From Asparagopsis taxiformis (taxonomy: Eukaryota; Rhodophyta; Florideophyceae; Bonnemaisoniales; Bonnemaisoniaceae): a stretch of 64,000 bases of DNA. Below, in pieces: positions 24,641 to 36,093 of this stretch; position 1 is the stretch's first letter, and each line of letters starts with the position of its first letter. The notes under the pieces were generated by a model. The model ran no database searches, had not been told where the DNA came from, and worked only from the letters and a program-made list of their open reading frames with translations. The translations under genes and the position numbers were made by a program. The DNA lies in the NCBI GenBank assembly GCA_030407315.1, contig JALQPE010000343.1, positions 1 through 64,000 on the forward strand, read 5' to 3'.

Positions 24641-24879
24641 ATGGGTTGAACAATACAACGATATCAGTAGGTCAACTATGTGACAAAGGGAACATAGTAT
24701 TATTCACATCTAGCGACGCAATTGTACTCAACAGACACAACTTTACCATCTACCAGTCCGATATCATGTCCATTGCAAGTTGAGACAGGAATAAAGGTTT
24801 GTACACTATAATGCCTACAGGTGGCAGAGAAACACATGAGAATTCAGACATAAAAAAGAATGACTACCTGTCATTTTGG

Positions 24880-25024
24880 CTCCGACGTCGTACGATTGGT
24901 GCATAGAAATGAACGCATATTGAAAAAATTGTCAACTCATGCCATTGGAATTCCTGAACTACGTGGAGAAAAGTAAGTCTGCCATCCATGCAGGCTTGGG
25001 AGAGCGACCAGGAAGGCCTTCAAG
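24880..25024 (+). pseudogene. Copia integrase, first part, before the nested LTR
   Basis: RLVHRNERILKKLSTHAIGI (GAG-pre-integrase, usually LGHRN...) and, after a stop, CHPCRLGRATRKAF (the C-x2-C...KxxR...F block) run to the insertion point at 25024. The frame resumes at 26384. Confidence 0.65.
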
Positions 25025-25029
25025 TCACA
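25025..25029. repeat. Target-site duplication TCACA, left
   Basis: TCACA before the nested family B LTR, repeated after it at 26379-26383. Confidence 0.9.
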
Positions 25030-26378
25030 TGTGGTAGGTAGTTCTAGAGTAGCTGGTACGAGCTATGGACATGCTGTCCTTTAACGAAACGAAGAAACAG
25101 TGCCACCCGCTGGTGTTTGACTGTATTTTGGTAGCTAAGAAAGGATAGGGTAGAGTAAGTTAGCAGGTAGACACGGGCGTCACGAAGCAACGATCCACGC
25201 GAGGATTACGTCAACAAACGAGGTGGTACGTCACCGGAGGCGCTCTCAACCAAACCCGTAGGCACGACACGGGATCAGCCTCACGAGTGGCAATGGGCAG
25301 GGAGTACGCAGCTCGACGGAGACGAAGCCTCGTTAGTATAGCAGGTAGAAAATCCGCTAGAGCGGCAAACCACCCGACAGGTGTCCCGAGCCTCGGTAGA
25401 GGAGATGGTAGAGCAGATGAACCTTATAACGTACCCAGCCGGTAATCTCGTATGAGAGAAGGTATCGCTACCCGGAGGGGGTTGTGCGATTATAGCGCTA
25501 ACGCGAGGTGCGTATTAATGGAGCAAGTGACGTAATCCGTCGAGCTGTTGGCTAACCCTAAGGTTTTCCCGGAGAGGGGTTGAACAATAGGTATGCGAAC
25601 ACAGTTCCAGTGGGTCGTAATTCCACTTGAGATTACGTTACTCTAGAAACCGTGCCTACTGGCTATTCCAGTGGCGTATGTATACTAAGTCTACCGTAAG
25701 CTAGGGTTAGTGGTTAGGAATAAATGTCCAGTTATTGACCAACCAGAGCCCAGTTAACGGCACTCGCCTACCCGCGAGGTTATTGCCAGTTAGGCTTACA
25801 TTGTAATGTACAGCTGGTTAGCTTAAGTTAGAAATTTGCCCCTTGTGGGGTCTTGGCCGGGGCCGATAGGCCCGAGTAGGGTATTTACAGCCTTGCGCTA
25901 GTCCCAATTACAGGAAACACGCCCAGTTGGCTGGTGCCTTGTGATTGGCACATCCCTCAAGTGGGTGCCCAATAGGGAAGCGACACGGCTCAGGTTGAGA
26001 CGTCCGCCTGGCGGTACGACAGTTAGGCGTAAACGTAACGTAGAAGTCAGTCGTAGACTAGAGCACGTTGACCGATCGATGCCTGTCCCCTTTCCCTCCC
26101 GGCACGATGCCAATACCTATTTAGCCACGATGGCATCGCATTACAGTGTAAACACTGCTCGTAACGTCCCCGAATGGGAAAGGACCTTGTGGGTCGCACG
26201 TAGGGACCCGTTGGTCCGGTGGCCGTTGCCAATACGTTCGTTGCACACGTGTGCCGATTGCGCGCGCGCACGCGCCAGCAATGTTCGTGCATTGCTGTTA
26301 TCGCGCGGGTCCGCCGAAATTCGAATTCCGCGGAAAGTCGCAAATAATTGCAATTTCGGAATTGCCACGTATACTACA
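25030..26378 (-). repeat. Solo family B LTR, interrupted by a family A LTR
   Basis: It runs from TGTGGTAGG to ATACTACA. Without the inner insertion (25337-26021) and one copy of its TSD it is 659 bp, the same size as the other family B LTRs. The 5-bp duplication TCACA and lack of internal sequence mark it as a solo LTR left by recombination. Confidence 0.9.
25337..26021 (-). repeat. Solo family A LTR nested in the family B LTR
   Basis: 685 bp, flanked by GTTAG at 25332-25336 and 26022-26026. The expected terminal TG is mutated to TA (TATAGCAGG instead of TGTAGCAGG). It is more diverged than the copies at 11071 and 34249, so it is older. Confidence 0.9.
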
Positions 26379-26383
26379 TCACA

Positions 26384-26990
26384 ATGCGAAAGTGCAAATT
26401 ACGATGGAGAGATTATATAATCAGATCTCGTAGGACTGCTCCCGAAGAGTCACTGCGGACGAAATTTTTTTTGTCAAATTCACTGATCAGTATACAGGGT
26501 ACACCTATGTAATTCCTTTAAACTGCAAGGGTGAAACTGCAGATGCGTTCACAATTTATTCAAAAAGTGCACACGTCCTCAAATTCTTCCGAAACGGTGT
26601 TGAAAGGTTACATACTGACGGGGGAAAGGAGTACACCTCCATTGAATCTACCCAACATACCACTAAAACGCCATATACTCTACAACACAATCCGTTTTCC
26701 GAGCGCATCAATCGAACTCTTTTGGATCCTACCAGAATAATATTGGAGGAGTCCGGCATGGATGCTAGTTGCTGGGAATGGGCGTTCGATCACGTAGCAT
26801 ATGTCAAAAACCGTCTTTCACATTCATCTATTGGCTGTTCTCCATTTGAAAATCTGACCAATAGAGCACCAGAAATCCGTCACCTCCGCATGTTTGGATG
26901 TTCTGCACAGCATGAGCAAAAATGGCTATTTTCCAGCCCAGAAATTAGTTCGTACAGTGGTGAAAAACCAGGCCACGTCGCTGGTTAAAA
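26384..26990 (+). pseudogene. Copia integrase core, second part
   Basis: After the nested LTR the core goes on: SDLVGLLPKSH (first Asp, about 26420), FVKFTDQYTGYTYVIPL, RLHTDGGKEYTS (second Asp, about 26610), NPFSERINRTLLD (Glu, about 26700). Then comes AYVKNRLSHSSIGCSPFENL and a FGCSA motif (about 26800-26910). Several frame changes are present. Sequence likeness to copia stops near 26940. Confidence 0.8.
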
Positions 26991-27665
26991 CGATCCCCAA
27001 CCTCTGGATAAGCCCCATCGAATATTTTAGTAAATTTGCTGGTGAAATTCCAGTGCATGTACAGTACGGGTGGCCTGGTTGAAAACCAGTGGATTGGATG
27101 GTTTGGGCAGGGGGTACTGGTTTGCACCAGGCCACGGCGGTGGGTCGGACAGTGGTTATGATCCAGCGTACTGTGCTGGTTAATTTTAGGAGGTGGTCTG
27201 GATTTAGACCAGCCATTGGAGTGGACTATACCAGTGGTGATGATGGAATATTACCAGAGGGTGCCAGCTGAGAGATGATGGATAAGTTCCAGAGGGTACT
27301 GTGCAGCGTGACGCTGGTGTGCCACCAGTGGGCCCAGTGGATATATGTTCGCTAGCGAGTAGAAATAAACTAGAATTTGTAGTGGTAGAGTACAGTAGCA
27401 GGGCTGGTTTGCAACCAGTGTGTGTGGGCCAGTATGGGATGGTTTAAAACCAAAGGTATCGTCTAGTCCTAGTGATGGGTCATTCCAGCGAGTGTGGTAG
27501 TACAGAGAGTGTCGGGGCTGGTTGTAAACCAGTGGGCAGGCTGGTTTCAGGCACAGTGAGTGCTGGTTGAAAACCAGCACATCAGCTGGTTGAAACCAGC
27601 CTACCCACTGGTTTACAACCAGACCCGACACTGGTTTGAAGCAGTCGAAAGACTGGAATAATTCC
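26945..27665. repeat. Array of degenerate palindromes, core CTGGTTN(3-4)AACCAG
   Basis: At least ten short inverted repeats of the type GGTTTGCAACCAG, GGTTGTAAACC, GGTTGAAAACC, and GGTTTACAACC occur with irregular spacing of roughly 15-60 bases, densest at 27410-27640. No coding frame explains them. The array starts where the copia integrase ends. Confidence 0.7.
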
Positions 27666-28966
27666 ATAGTCTGAAGTAGATTCTACCAATGTACATGTAG
27701 GTTTTTTTCTATCATATTGTATGGATTTTTGTTGCAGCTTAATGGTTGCAAACAAGCAGTATAGGTGGATTGTAGTATTGATTTAACTGGTATAGTACCA
27801 TCAAGAAGGGTGGTTGAAGGGCGGAAAGGAGTGGAAATTTAACAGCGGACGGGACGTAATGGATAGGGTGGGACGCTGGCATTCGAGGGGTGGGAGACGC
27901 CACTATTCCAATCATAGGATCTATAGGATGGAAAGGATAGGACGGATAAGAACTGAAAATAGGACAGATTGGTCATGTCGACCAGAATTACGTTTTCTTC
28001 CTGGTAGGGAAGGAGACAGAAAGTTTATTTTGAAAGAGCTCTGAATTAAACTCTTGATAGTGCTACCATTACAACTCTACAGAACTGCTATCTGTGTACT
28101 ACGAACTATGAACAACTAAGGCCTCTTTCCTATTTCGGAGTAGAGTAGAGACGGAATGAAGTATGGAAATGATCAATAGAGGAAAAGTTAGAAATTGAAA
28201 TGAACCCATAGCAGTTGAAGAGAAGGTGAAAATACATACCGGAAGGGGAGAATGAAAAGAAAGAACCGAAGTATGGGAGAAAGAAAGTCTGTTAGTATTT
28301 GTTGTAGCGTCTAGGCCGGAGTAGAGATGGAGAGAGAGAGAACTTACATGGGAAGGGAAAGGAAATTGAGAAAGCAGAAGGGGATCCCATAGAATGCGAA
28401 GCACGTTATCAACCAGGTTTGCCGCTCTCTACTGAGAGGATAGTAGAGAGCGGAAAAAACTGGGTGATAACGTGAGAGAGTGACGAGAAGAGTGGAAAAG
28501 AGTGACGGTAGGCGCGCTTAAATGTCCAACGAAGGTGGCCGTGGCGGTCAGAAACGACGCTTGGCACGACGCTTGGCGAAACTAAAGCGCGCACTTTTCC
28601 TATTTCAAAAAATGGCGGACAATTGTGCCGCACGGCAGAAGAAGACGTCCAAGATGGCAACGAGACCTACAACGCACCATGCGCCGTGTGTATTGTGGAA
28701 GAACAATTATGTTGAATGAATAGGAATGACGTCAGAAGGATGAAGTCGAAAGGATGCAGTATGGAATAAATGTAAAGAGGGATGTACAAGTAGTTGCTAG
28801 AAAGTATAAAAAGAGATTAGAGTGTAGGTACGTATAGGTTCAATGACTCGTTAACAGTGAACAGAGCAGAAGAGACGTTGAGGTAAAGATTTGATGTTTT
28901 GTGAGGTGGGAAGAGTAGAAAAGGGAAGATAGATTCTTTATTGTATGGAGTAGTAGTAGAAGAAAG
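27666..28966. other. Intergenic, purine-rich
   Basis: The + strand is strongly GA-rich from 27800 to 28960. No supported gene on either strand. It holds one long imperfect hairpin (separate entry). Confidence 0.5.
28402..28475. repeat. Imperfect long hairpin
   Basis: Outer arms CACGTTATCA.. / ..TGATAACGTG and inner arms CCGCTCTCTACT / AGTAGAGAGCGG enclose an 8-base loop, with a few mismatches between them. It could be a foldback insertion, a mini-TIR element or a structured RNA. Confidence 0.55.
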
Positions 28967-30962
28967 CTAGCCAGCCCTGGGAGGGTATCCATGTTCTCTA
29001 GTGATAATAGAAAAAGATCCGCCATCGAGGAAAGATGGACCACCATGTGTCATAGAACGAGTTGTAAAGTTGATGGAGCATATTTCAGGAGTACAGTTGT
29101 GGATAAGACCGAACTTTCGAACTCCAGCGGTAAGAGGAAGAAACCAACTTCCCATGAGCTTCTGTACCTTGTAATTTTGAGATTCATACTTTGAGATAGG
29201 ATAGACCAGGGAACATGGATGTAGAGGACATGAAACGGTTTCGGAATCAGTAGTCTGATTGTTTCTCTGTTCTGGAAGAAATACTTCCAGGACTATCCAG
29301 AGTGTAGGACTAGATGAATTGGAAAGCACAGGACTCGAAGACGGAAACTGATAGCACGCCTGAAGGACAGAGCCCTTTGTGACCTCCTCAGGTTTGGAGA
29401 AATCACGGGAAGCAGAAGCAGTGGAGGTACCGTATGTTTGGTGAGAAGAGGTCCATCGCGCGCCTTTGGCGGGATACCCCGAGATTGCGTGAGAAGTAGT
29501 TTTGCTTGCACATTTGAAAACAGATATAGAACTGGAGAGCTTCACCGTCACACACGAGTACTGGTTGTACGGGGAGGAGAAGCACGGGTGGAAGGATGTG
29601 CGAAGATGATTGAGAAGTGGGTGTTGACAGAGATTAAGGAGGAGATAGTCTGGTATGTCCGAGGTAGAATCGACGTGTTGTCTACCGAAAAGAAGGCGGA
29701 GCAAGAAACGACGATTGACTTTCTTCTGCTCGTTGTATTGTTTGAATGCAGCAAAGACGAGAGTGCAAGGTGCAGTCGTGATTTCCAGTCATTTCCAAGT
29801 GCTGCGAGCATAGCATCGAGCTGTCTATCTGCGCCACCAGCTTGTTCGAGCCCACGCTTCATGGTCTGATGAGTAGCTTCGAAAGCGAGCTCAGCAACTT
29901 GTCTAGCATGACCTACTAGTGGTATTGTGTGTTCGTACGCTTCAACCAGACGATAAAGGTTTGGTTTGTAGTCCAAAGTCCTTCGCGGACGAAATCCTGT
30001 GCCTTTAGTCTCGTAAGCGTCGGCTTCTGAGTCTGGAGCAATAGAAGCTCCAGAGTCTAGCTTTCTTTTCTTTCGAAAAGAACCTTTTCGCTGCCTGGGG
30101 GGTGCAGTGCGAACGAGCTCGTCGACTTTGCGGGCATACTGCTTAGACAGCTGCTGCAAATGTTTAAAGTGAGCTATACCTGAATTCTTTGTTGCATTTT
30201 GAACTGCAGGCTTACCGTCTATGTCCATCCTCGGCAAGTGGTAGCTAGCGGAAATTAGATTGGACAATAGATTAACAAGATAAAGGGAAAGAGTCCTCTG
30301 GTGGTCGGATGCCGCTGTAGAGGAAGATTTGGGTGGGTGGTCGGGGGAGCGGGAGAAGATAAGTGCTTTTTGCAAGCTCGTTGGAGCGACAAGAATGACG
30401 GAGAAGCGCTCGCTCATACCCATTGTGTATGTCTCCGAGCTGGAGTGGTTGTAAACCGTCTTTTGTTGCTGTAGACCGAGTGCTTTCAAAGCATCGACGA
30501 TGAAATGATTAGCAAAATGTCTTGCATCATATGTAGGGAGGCTGCAGAAAGCATTGTCCAACGCATCCTTTGCCAAACCCTGAAGGAGATGGTCGACAAC
30601 AACGAAAGTGGAGCGGTAGCAGTCTATAATAGCTGGCACCACCGGGGATGGTTCTTTTGAACCTGCTTTGAGAGGAACACGTTCGGTGTCACCTGCTTCT
30701 CGAAGGAGGTCTTCAATGAGAAGAAATGGAGTTTGGTTGATGTCTTCTATGGATTTCAAGCCCAGCCTTTTATGGTAGAGAGCAGCTCCTTGATGAACAC
30801 TGGTTCTTAACGCCTTTGTACGCTCTGAAGTGCGGAAAGTGGAGTCTGTAGAGGAATGTATGTTGGGATTATAACCGAATTGGGAGTTTTGTGAAAACTT
30901 ATCGCCCTCGGGAATGTACAAACATGGCACGGGACGTCGCTGATATGCCCCATGACGTCTAG

Positions 30963-31003
30963 CACGTGTGAGCAGGCCGGATGATCCGGCCTGCTCACAC
31001 GTG
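30963..31003. repeat. Perfect inverted repeat, 20-bp arms, 1-base spacer
   Basis: Arms at 30963-30982 and 30984-31003 are exact reverse complements around a single G. The right arm plus flank is the transposase coding sequence; the other arm is its inverted copy. Confidence 0.95.
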
Positions 31004-31006
31004 TTA

Positions 31007-31043
31007 GGTTTCGTTTCCGACTATGATAGTCGGAAACGAAACC
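31007..31043. repeat. Perfect inverted repeat, 18-bp arms, 1-base spacer
   Basis: Arms at 31007-31024 and 31026-31043 are exact reverse complements around a single G. It lies 3 bases from the previous palindrome. Confidence 0.95.
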
Positions 31044-31463
31044 GATAAAGTCGAGGAAGATGACGCAGTCATTACCGTAAGGGTCTTTGTCTCGGAAACC
31101 AGATGTGCAGCCTTGAACGATGTCTCTCGCAATGTAGCGGAGCACATGGTTGGTGCTGACTCCGGGACTGGTGACACCAAGAACGCGGATAGCAGAGGTG
31201 CTACGGAGGCAGTCTAGAGGGAGACCCATGGGGAGCTTGTAACACCCACCTGCGCTTCCTTTTTTCCTGTTGCCTCATTGAAGTCGTCACAGTAGAGTAG
31301 AAAAGGATAGACGTAGTAGATAGTTCCATCGTCTAAAGTTCCTTTGATTGCGTGGCCGGAGAGGCCGGAGAAGGGGCGGGAGAAGTTATAGATATAGCAT
31401 CGACGGATCTAGTTCCACCAATGAGAGACACAGAACCGTTTGAATAGGCGAAGAAAATGATTT

Positions 31464-31502
31464 CTTACAGCAAAGTCATCGTAACGATGACTTTGCTGTA
31501 AG
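31464..31502. repeat. Perfect inverted repeat, 19-bp arms, 1-base spacer
   Basis: Arms at 31464-31482 and 31484-31502 around a single A, in the N-terminal part of the transposase trace. Confidence 0.95.
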
Positions 31503-31750
31503 CACCCAGCGAAACTGCATCATCTGTAAGCCTTCCTCACCTCAATGTTGCAGCCGAAAACGACTGCGACATTACCTTGTTCTATTCTAGTAGTGCCCGC
31601 CATAGTTTACTCCCCTTCTCATATTAAATTGAGTATTGTATATCTCCTGACCCGTCTACATACCCAAACGTATGTACTAGCCTAAGTTTCATCGTTTACT
31701 TGAAGGCGGCCTTGATGCCTGCCATAGAATGCTATTAAGAACTAAGTTCA

Positions 31751-33484
31751 TCAGATATCTAAACGCTCCCAGTAGTTGACATTGAAGGGAGGCTGTAGCA
31801 ACTTCTCCCTGGAAGTTCGAAGTGATAGATGTGACCGGATGGGATGCTGGTACCTCACCGAATAACGACCCTCCGAGAATCCCATTCCTCCGTGATACAC
31901 GTCCGTTCGGCATACAAGCAAGGAATAAGGTGGGATGCGCACGTTCGTCACTGGCACGCGGTACTTGTCTTTCGCTGGATGACTTAGGCACACATGGCTG
32001 AACTTGGCGATACGAATGATGAACCCATCCGCACCAGCAGCCATCATGAAATATGATGGCGAGTTGAGAGGACGGACCAGTTCCAGTTCCCTCACGGACG
32101 GGAACATCGGTATGCATAAGTTGCTCCTGACTACCTTCTGCGGTCAAAATCGGACGAAGACCCGTTTCTGGAAAAACCACCGCTTCTTCTCGTCCAAACC
32201 CGAGCTTCAGGTTCTCCGCACAAATCGCCTTACCTAGCTCCAGAATCAGCTTGTTCCTGTACTGCCGCGCGCTTTCTTGCTCAAGGTCATCGCAGATGCT
32301 TTTCCGGTCCGTCTTGAATACACCAGTGCTGTCTTTCGGTCGAAGTGGTTTCCACGGGTTCTTCTGACTTGCACTTGAGCCACTTGTAGTACCTTGGAAT
32401 GTGCTGGCCATCTATGTGAATAACTCGTGCGTAGCTGCTCCCACTGTAGTAGAAGAGAAAATGTCTTGCAACACCACGTAACCAAGCTCGTCGATCATTC
32501 TTCTCTGGTAGCTGAAGTATTGTTGGCTTTCACAAGAACCGAGGGGACATACCAAAGTAGAGTAGCCTGCAGCTGCTTCCATTATCTCCGTCCGAATTGT
32601 ATCAATGACTTCTTCTGTGATATAATACTTCATTCTCGAGTTGGAAGGAACGCATAAAGGCAGCTTCTCAGGTATCTCCTCTGCGAATGTGCGGTCTGGA
32701 AGGGAGTTTTCTTGCTCGTCAGTGAAGAGTGGTGCTTCTTCTCCAGTCGTTTGTTTCCTTGCATTGACTCTACTCTTCTTTTCCCGGGGAGGCCCAATCT
32801 CAATGTTGTCATCCGGCGTATTGGGCTCAGAAAACTTCGCGCTAGTATCTTCCCTTCTTCGCTTCTTATCCAACCTGGACTCGTTTTCATCGCCGCTTCC
32901 ACCAGAGCTCCTGCTTCTTCCCGAATTCTCCTTGTCCACTTCGGCCGGGCTAGTGCTGTTAGTTTCTGGTGTCCTGATTCGAAGTTTCAATATCACAGAG
33001 CGGTTCTGCGCATCTCCAGCTTGTTTTCCAGTCGTGTCTATGTCCATGCGACCACTATTGTCCAAGTTGATATCCAGACTTTGCGTATCGCCGCTTTGTT
33101 TCCTTCCCTGAGGACGATCTTCTCTGACAATCCTTCCCGGCGAATTATCCCTGGCACGGCTTTCCCGCTCTGCCCTTGAAGCTGAAAGACGTTCCTGTTC
33201 TTTTTGGAGAACAGCCAGACGTTCTGCTTCCCTCTTCTCAGCTGCTGCAAGACGCGTGGCAGGACGTTCCTGTCCTCCCTCTTTTGCTGCGGCAGGACGG
33301 TCTTCTGCTTCTTTCGGGGTGCTCAGAGGTGCCTCTTCTATTGCTTTCGTCGCGACAGCAGGAATCACTTCTTCAGCCACCACATTTGGAGTAATTTCCT
33401 GTTCTTCCTCCACAACAGCACAAACTTCCTGCTCTACTTGGGCTTCGGCAGATATTCCTTCTTCTGCTTGAAGAGGAACACGCT
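31751..33484 (-). pseudogene. 2-oxoglutarate/Fe(II) dioxygenase-like protein of the transposon cassette
   Basis: The N-terminal third is disordered, with an E/R/A-rich coiled-coil-like stretch and basic nuclear-signal-like runs (KKRRRED, REKKSR). The C-terminal catalytic part starts near RRMIDELGYVVLQDIF. It has the iron-binding HTD at 32114-32106, a distal His in VYHGG at 31894-31892, and candidate 2OG-binding Arg residues in GRYSVRYQH just after. This HxD...H...R order is that of 2OG dioxygenases; the subfamily (TET/JBP, AlkB or PhyH-like) cannot be told. An in-frame TAG at 32414-32412 and a +1 frameshift right after HTD break the frame. No ATG is seen at the start: the frame opens at 33484, only about 55 bases after the SET gene stop. 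Confidence 0.65.
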
Positions 33485-33549
33485 ACATTGGTAAAGAAGG
33501 GAATAACATGGTAGAGTGCTCTATTCCACGTGGAATTATCTACGAGGTC

Positions 33550-33554
33550 TTGTT
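33550..33554. repeat. Target-site duplication TTGTT, left
   Basis: TTGTT precedes the LTR at 33555 and is repeated after the far LTR at 48559-48563. It proves that both LTRs belong to one insertion. Confidence 0.95.
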
Positions 33555-34212
33555 TGTGGAACAACGTTAGTTCTAGATAGCTGGTACGAGCTACGGACAC
33601 GCCGTCCTTACGAAACGAAACGAGCAGTCCACCCGCTGGTGTTTTGACTGTATGTTAGGTAGAACGGTAGAGATAGGTTAGCGAGTAGACACGAGCGTCA
33701 CGACGCAACAATCCACGCAAGGATTACGTTAGCAAACGAGGTGGTACGTCACCGGAGGCGCTCTCAACCAAGCCCGGAGGCACTACACGCAATCAGCCTT
33801 ACGTGCGGCGATGGGTAGGGAGTACGCAGCTCGACGGAGACGAAGCCTCGCTAGGCAAAACGTAAACGTAAACGTAGAAGTCAGTCGTAGACTAGAGCCG
33901 TTGCTCGTTCGATGTCTTGTCCCCTTTCCCTCCCGGCACGATGCCAATACCTATTTAGCCACGATGGCATCGCTTTACAGTGTAAACACTGCTCGTAACG
34001 TCCCCGAATGGGAAAGGACCTTGTGGGTCGCACGTAGGGACCCGTTGGTCCGGTGGCCGTTGCCAATACGTTCGTTGCACACGTGTGCCGGTTGCGCGCG
34101 CGCACGCGCCAGCAATGTTCGTGCATTGCTGTTATCGCTCGGGTCCGCGGAAATTCGTAATTCCGCGGAAATCGTAATTATTTGCAATTTCGGAATTGCC
34201 ACGTATACTACA
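33555..34212 (-). repeat. 3' LTR of the family B element (658 bp)
   Basis: Read on the minus strand it starts TGTAGTATACGTGG and ends TTGTTCCACA. Matches 47897-48558 almost throughout. Confidence 0.95.
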
Positions 34213-34229
34213 CAGCCCCACCCCCACAC
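34213..34229 (-). promoter_or_regulatory. Polypurine tract of the family B element
   Basis: On the minus strand GTGTGGGGGTGGGGCTG lies directly before the 3' LTR. Confidence 0.75.
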
Positions 34230-34248
34230 GTGGACGTCCCGGCCACGC

Positions 34249-34934
34249 TGTAGCAGGTAGAAAATCCGCTAGAGCGGCAAACCACCCGACAGGTGTCCCG
34301 AGCCTCGGTAGAGGAAGTGGTAGAGCAGATGAACCTTATAGGTACCCAGCGGGTAGTCTCGTAAGAGAGAAGGTGTCGTTACCCGGAGGGGGTTGTGCGA
34401 CAAAGGGGTGCTCACGCGAGAGGCGTATGGATAGAGCGAGTGACGTAATCCGTCGAGCTGTTGGCTAACCCTAAGGTTTTCCCGGAGAGGGGTTGAACAA
34501 TAGGTATGCGAACACTGTTCCAATGGGTCGTAATTCCACTTGAGTTTACGTTACTCTAGAAACCGTGCCTACTGGCTATTCCAGTGGCGGTTTTATACTA
34601 AGTCTACTGTAAGCTAGGGTTAGTGGTTAGGAATAAATATCCAGTTATTGACCAACCAGAGCCCAGTTAACGGCACTCGCCTACCGGCGAGGTTATTGCC
34701 AGTTAGGCTTACATTGTAATGTACAGCTGGTTAGCTTAAGTTAGAAATTTGCCCCTTGTGGGGTCTTGGCCGGGGCCGATGGGCCCGGATAGGGTTATTT
34801 GTCAGCCTTAGCTTGTCCCAAGTATAGGAAACACGCCAGTTGGCTGGTGCCTTGTGATTGGCACATCCCTTAAGTGGGTACCCAATAGGGAAGCGACACG
34901 CCTCGATCGGCGAGGACCGCCAGGCGGTACGACA
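34249..34934 (-). repeat. Solo family A LTR (686 bp) with TSD CACGC
   Basis: Flanked by CACGC at 34244-34248 and 34935-34939. Very close to the LTR at 11071-11755. It entered after the family B element had inserted. Confidence 0.95.
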
Positions 34935-35435
34935 CACGCGAGGCCCGTCAGGACGCGCCTGAGACACGGGGCCGTGGCGCCTTTTCGGGTACAACTGCGG
35001 ACGTGGCAGTTGTCCCGAAAAATCTCGTTTAAACGTACACGGCCCGGTTGGCTGATCGAATCGCCACGGTGCCGGAGCGCACGCGCGCGCTCCGGCTCTT
35101 TCGTAATCATCGAGGCCCGCCCGTTGGCACCGTTCGTCAATGCCTCGCTTAGGCGTTTCCCTGCATCGAATGCAGTGTCCAATTCCACCACGCGGGTGTG
35201 CTTCAATTCAGCACGATACGTGCGTAGGCCGCGGCCCTTTCGTGAATCTGCCAGCGGGCATTACGACAATGGTCGTCCGAAGGTTATTTAAGCCGCGGCT
35301 TAACGTGATAGCGATCGTCGCTCACCCTTCCTCTCACCATCGTCATCCAGGCCGTTGCCTTTCGTTCTCCCTTACCTCTTTCCCCCGCTGGGTACTGCTA
35401 CCTCCGTTCCTTTCGTTCTCTTGTTTCGTCTAGCC

Positions 35436-36093
35436 TGTCATACCACGGAGTGGTCTGCCCTGGTGGGGTCGTGTCGACATCTTATTGGACGACCCCGGTT
35501 CGGGAATAACCAATGGAAACAGCCTCGCTGTACCTCGGACCAGTGAGGGAGAGGGACCCATTGGGACAACTAAAGACCCCACAAGGGGCAAATTTTAACT
35601 AAGCTGACTCAGCTAACTTTACACTGTAACACTAACAGTCGGTGATCTCGCGGGCTCCCGCAGTCGCCATAATCAGGGATCTGATTGGTGCACATAAGGA
35701 TATTTATTGCTAACTGTCTACCTACCCTAACTGTTTACAGTAACTTAGTCTAGTATAAAATGCCTCTGGATTAGCCAGAGTGCTTAACCTTTAGAGGTAA
35801 CGTAAACTCACGTGGAATTTACGACTCCACTGAACAGTGTTTGCACTGCTCTATTCCATCCTTCCAGGACGAATTAGCTTTAGCTATACAGCTCGATGGG
35901 TTACGTCTTTCGCTCCATCAATACGCACTCCGTGCGTGAGCACCCCCAACCTTCACCCGGCATTACCGGAAGACCTTTCGTGGTATACTCGCTATTGGCG
36001 GTTGACGCAAGATTCGCTTGCTCTACCACACTACCGAGGCTCGGGACACCTGTAGGGTGGTTTTGCCGCTTTGCGGATTTTCTACCTACTACA
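35436..36093 (+). repeat. Solo LTR, diverged family A subtype (658 bp) with TSD TAGCC
   Basis: Flanked by TAGCC at 35431-35435 and 36094-36098. It starts TGTCATACC and ends CTACTACA, with TATAAAA near 35753. It splits the leader of the antisense ORF; the uninterrupted leader can be seen at about 12400-12480 (minus strand). Confidence 0.9.

Larger units (their letters stand above)
23545..26990 (+). mobile_element. Ty1/copia retrotransposon relic, interrupted
   Basis: Gag, a degenerate zinc knuckle, protease, GAG-pre-integrase and integrase core follow in copia order. RT, RNase H and both LTRs are not seen. The body is split by a nested LTR insertion at 25030-26378. It ends within the integrase C-terminal region, where an array of palindromic repeats begins. 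Confidence 0.8.
28967..31640 (-). pseudogene. Tnp2/Plavaka-like DDE transposase, broken
   Basis: Pieces in several frames read in order as one transposase. They are DDGTIYYVYPFLLYCDDFNE (about 31340-31280), LGVTSPGVSTNHVLRYIARD (about 31180-31120), a Cys/His block LDVMGHISDVPCHVC (about 30965-30920), NPNIHSSTDSTFRTSERTK (about 30870-30810), a long C-terminal body to 29548, and HNCTPEICSINF near the end at 29080. The block GFVSDY...PAxSxVLDVMGHxxxxPCxxC recalls the GDxP...GHxxxxPCxxC signature I associate with Tnp2/Plavaka transposases. That placement rests on motif memory, not a search. At least four frameshifts inactivate it. The beginning near 31640 (ATG in GGAGTAAACTATGG) is uncertain. Confidence 0.6.

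Noticed and set aside
26945..27665. CRISPR-like array
   Set aside because: Repeats are short, degenerate palindromes with irregular spacing in a eukaryotic setting, without cas genes.
30930..31040. Short intron spanning the two palindromes in the transposase
   Set aside because: GT and AG candidates exist, but the frame already runs through the 45-bp insertion and into the conserved GHxxxxPCxxC block. An inserted duplication explains it better.
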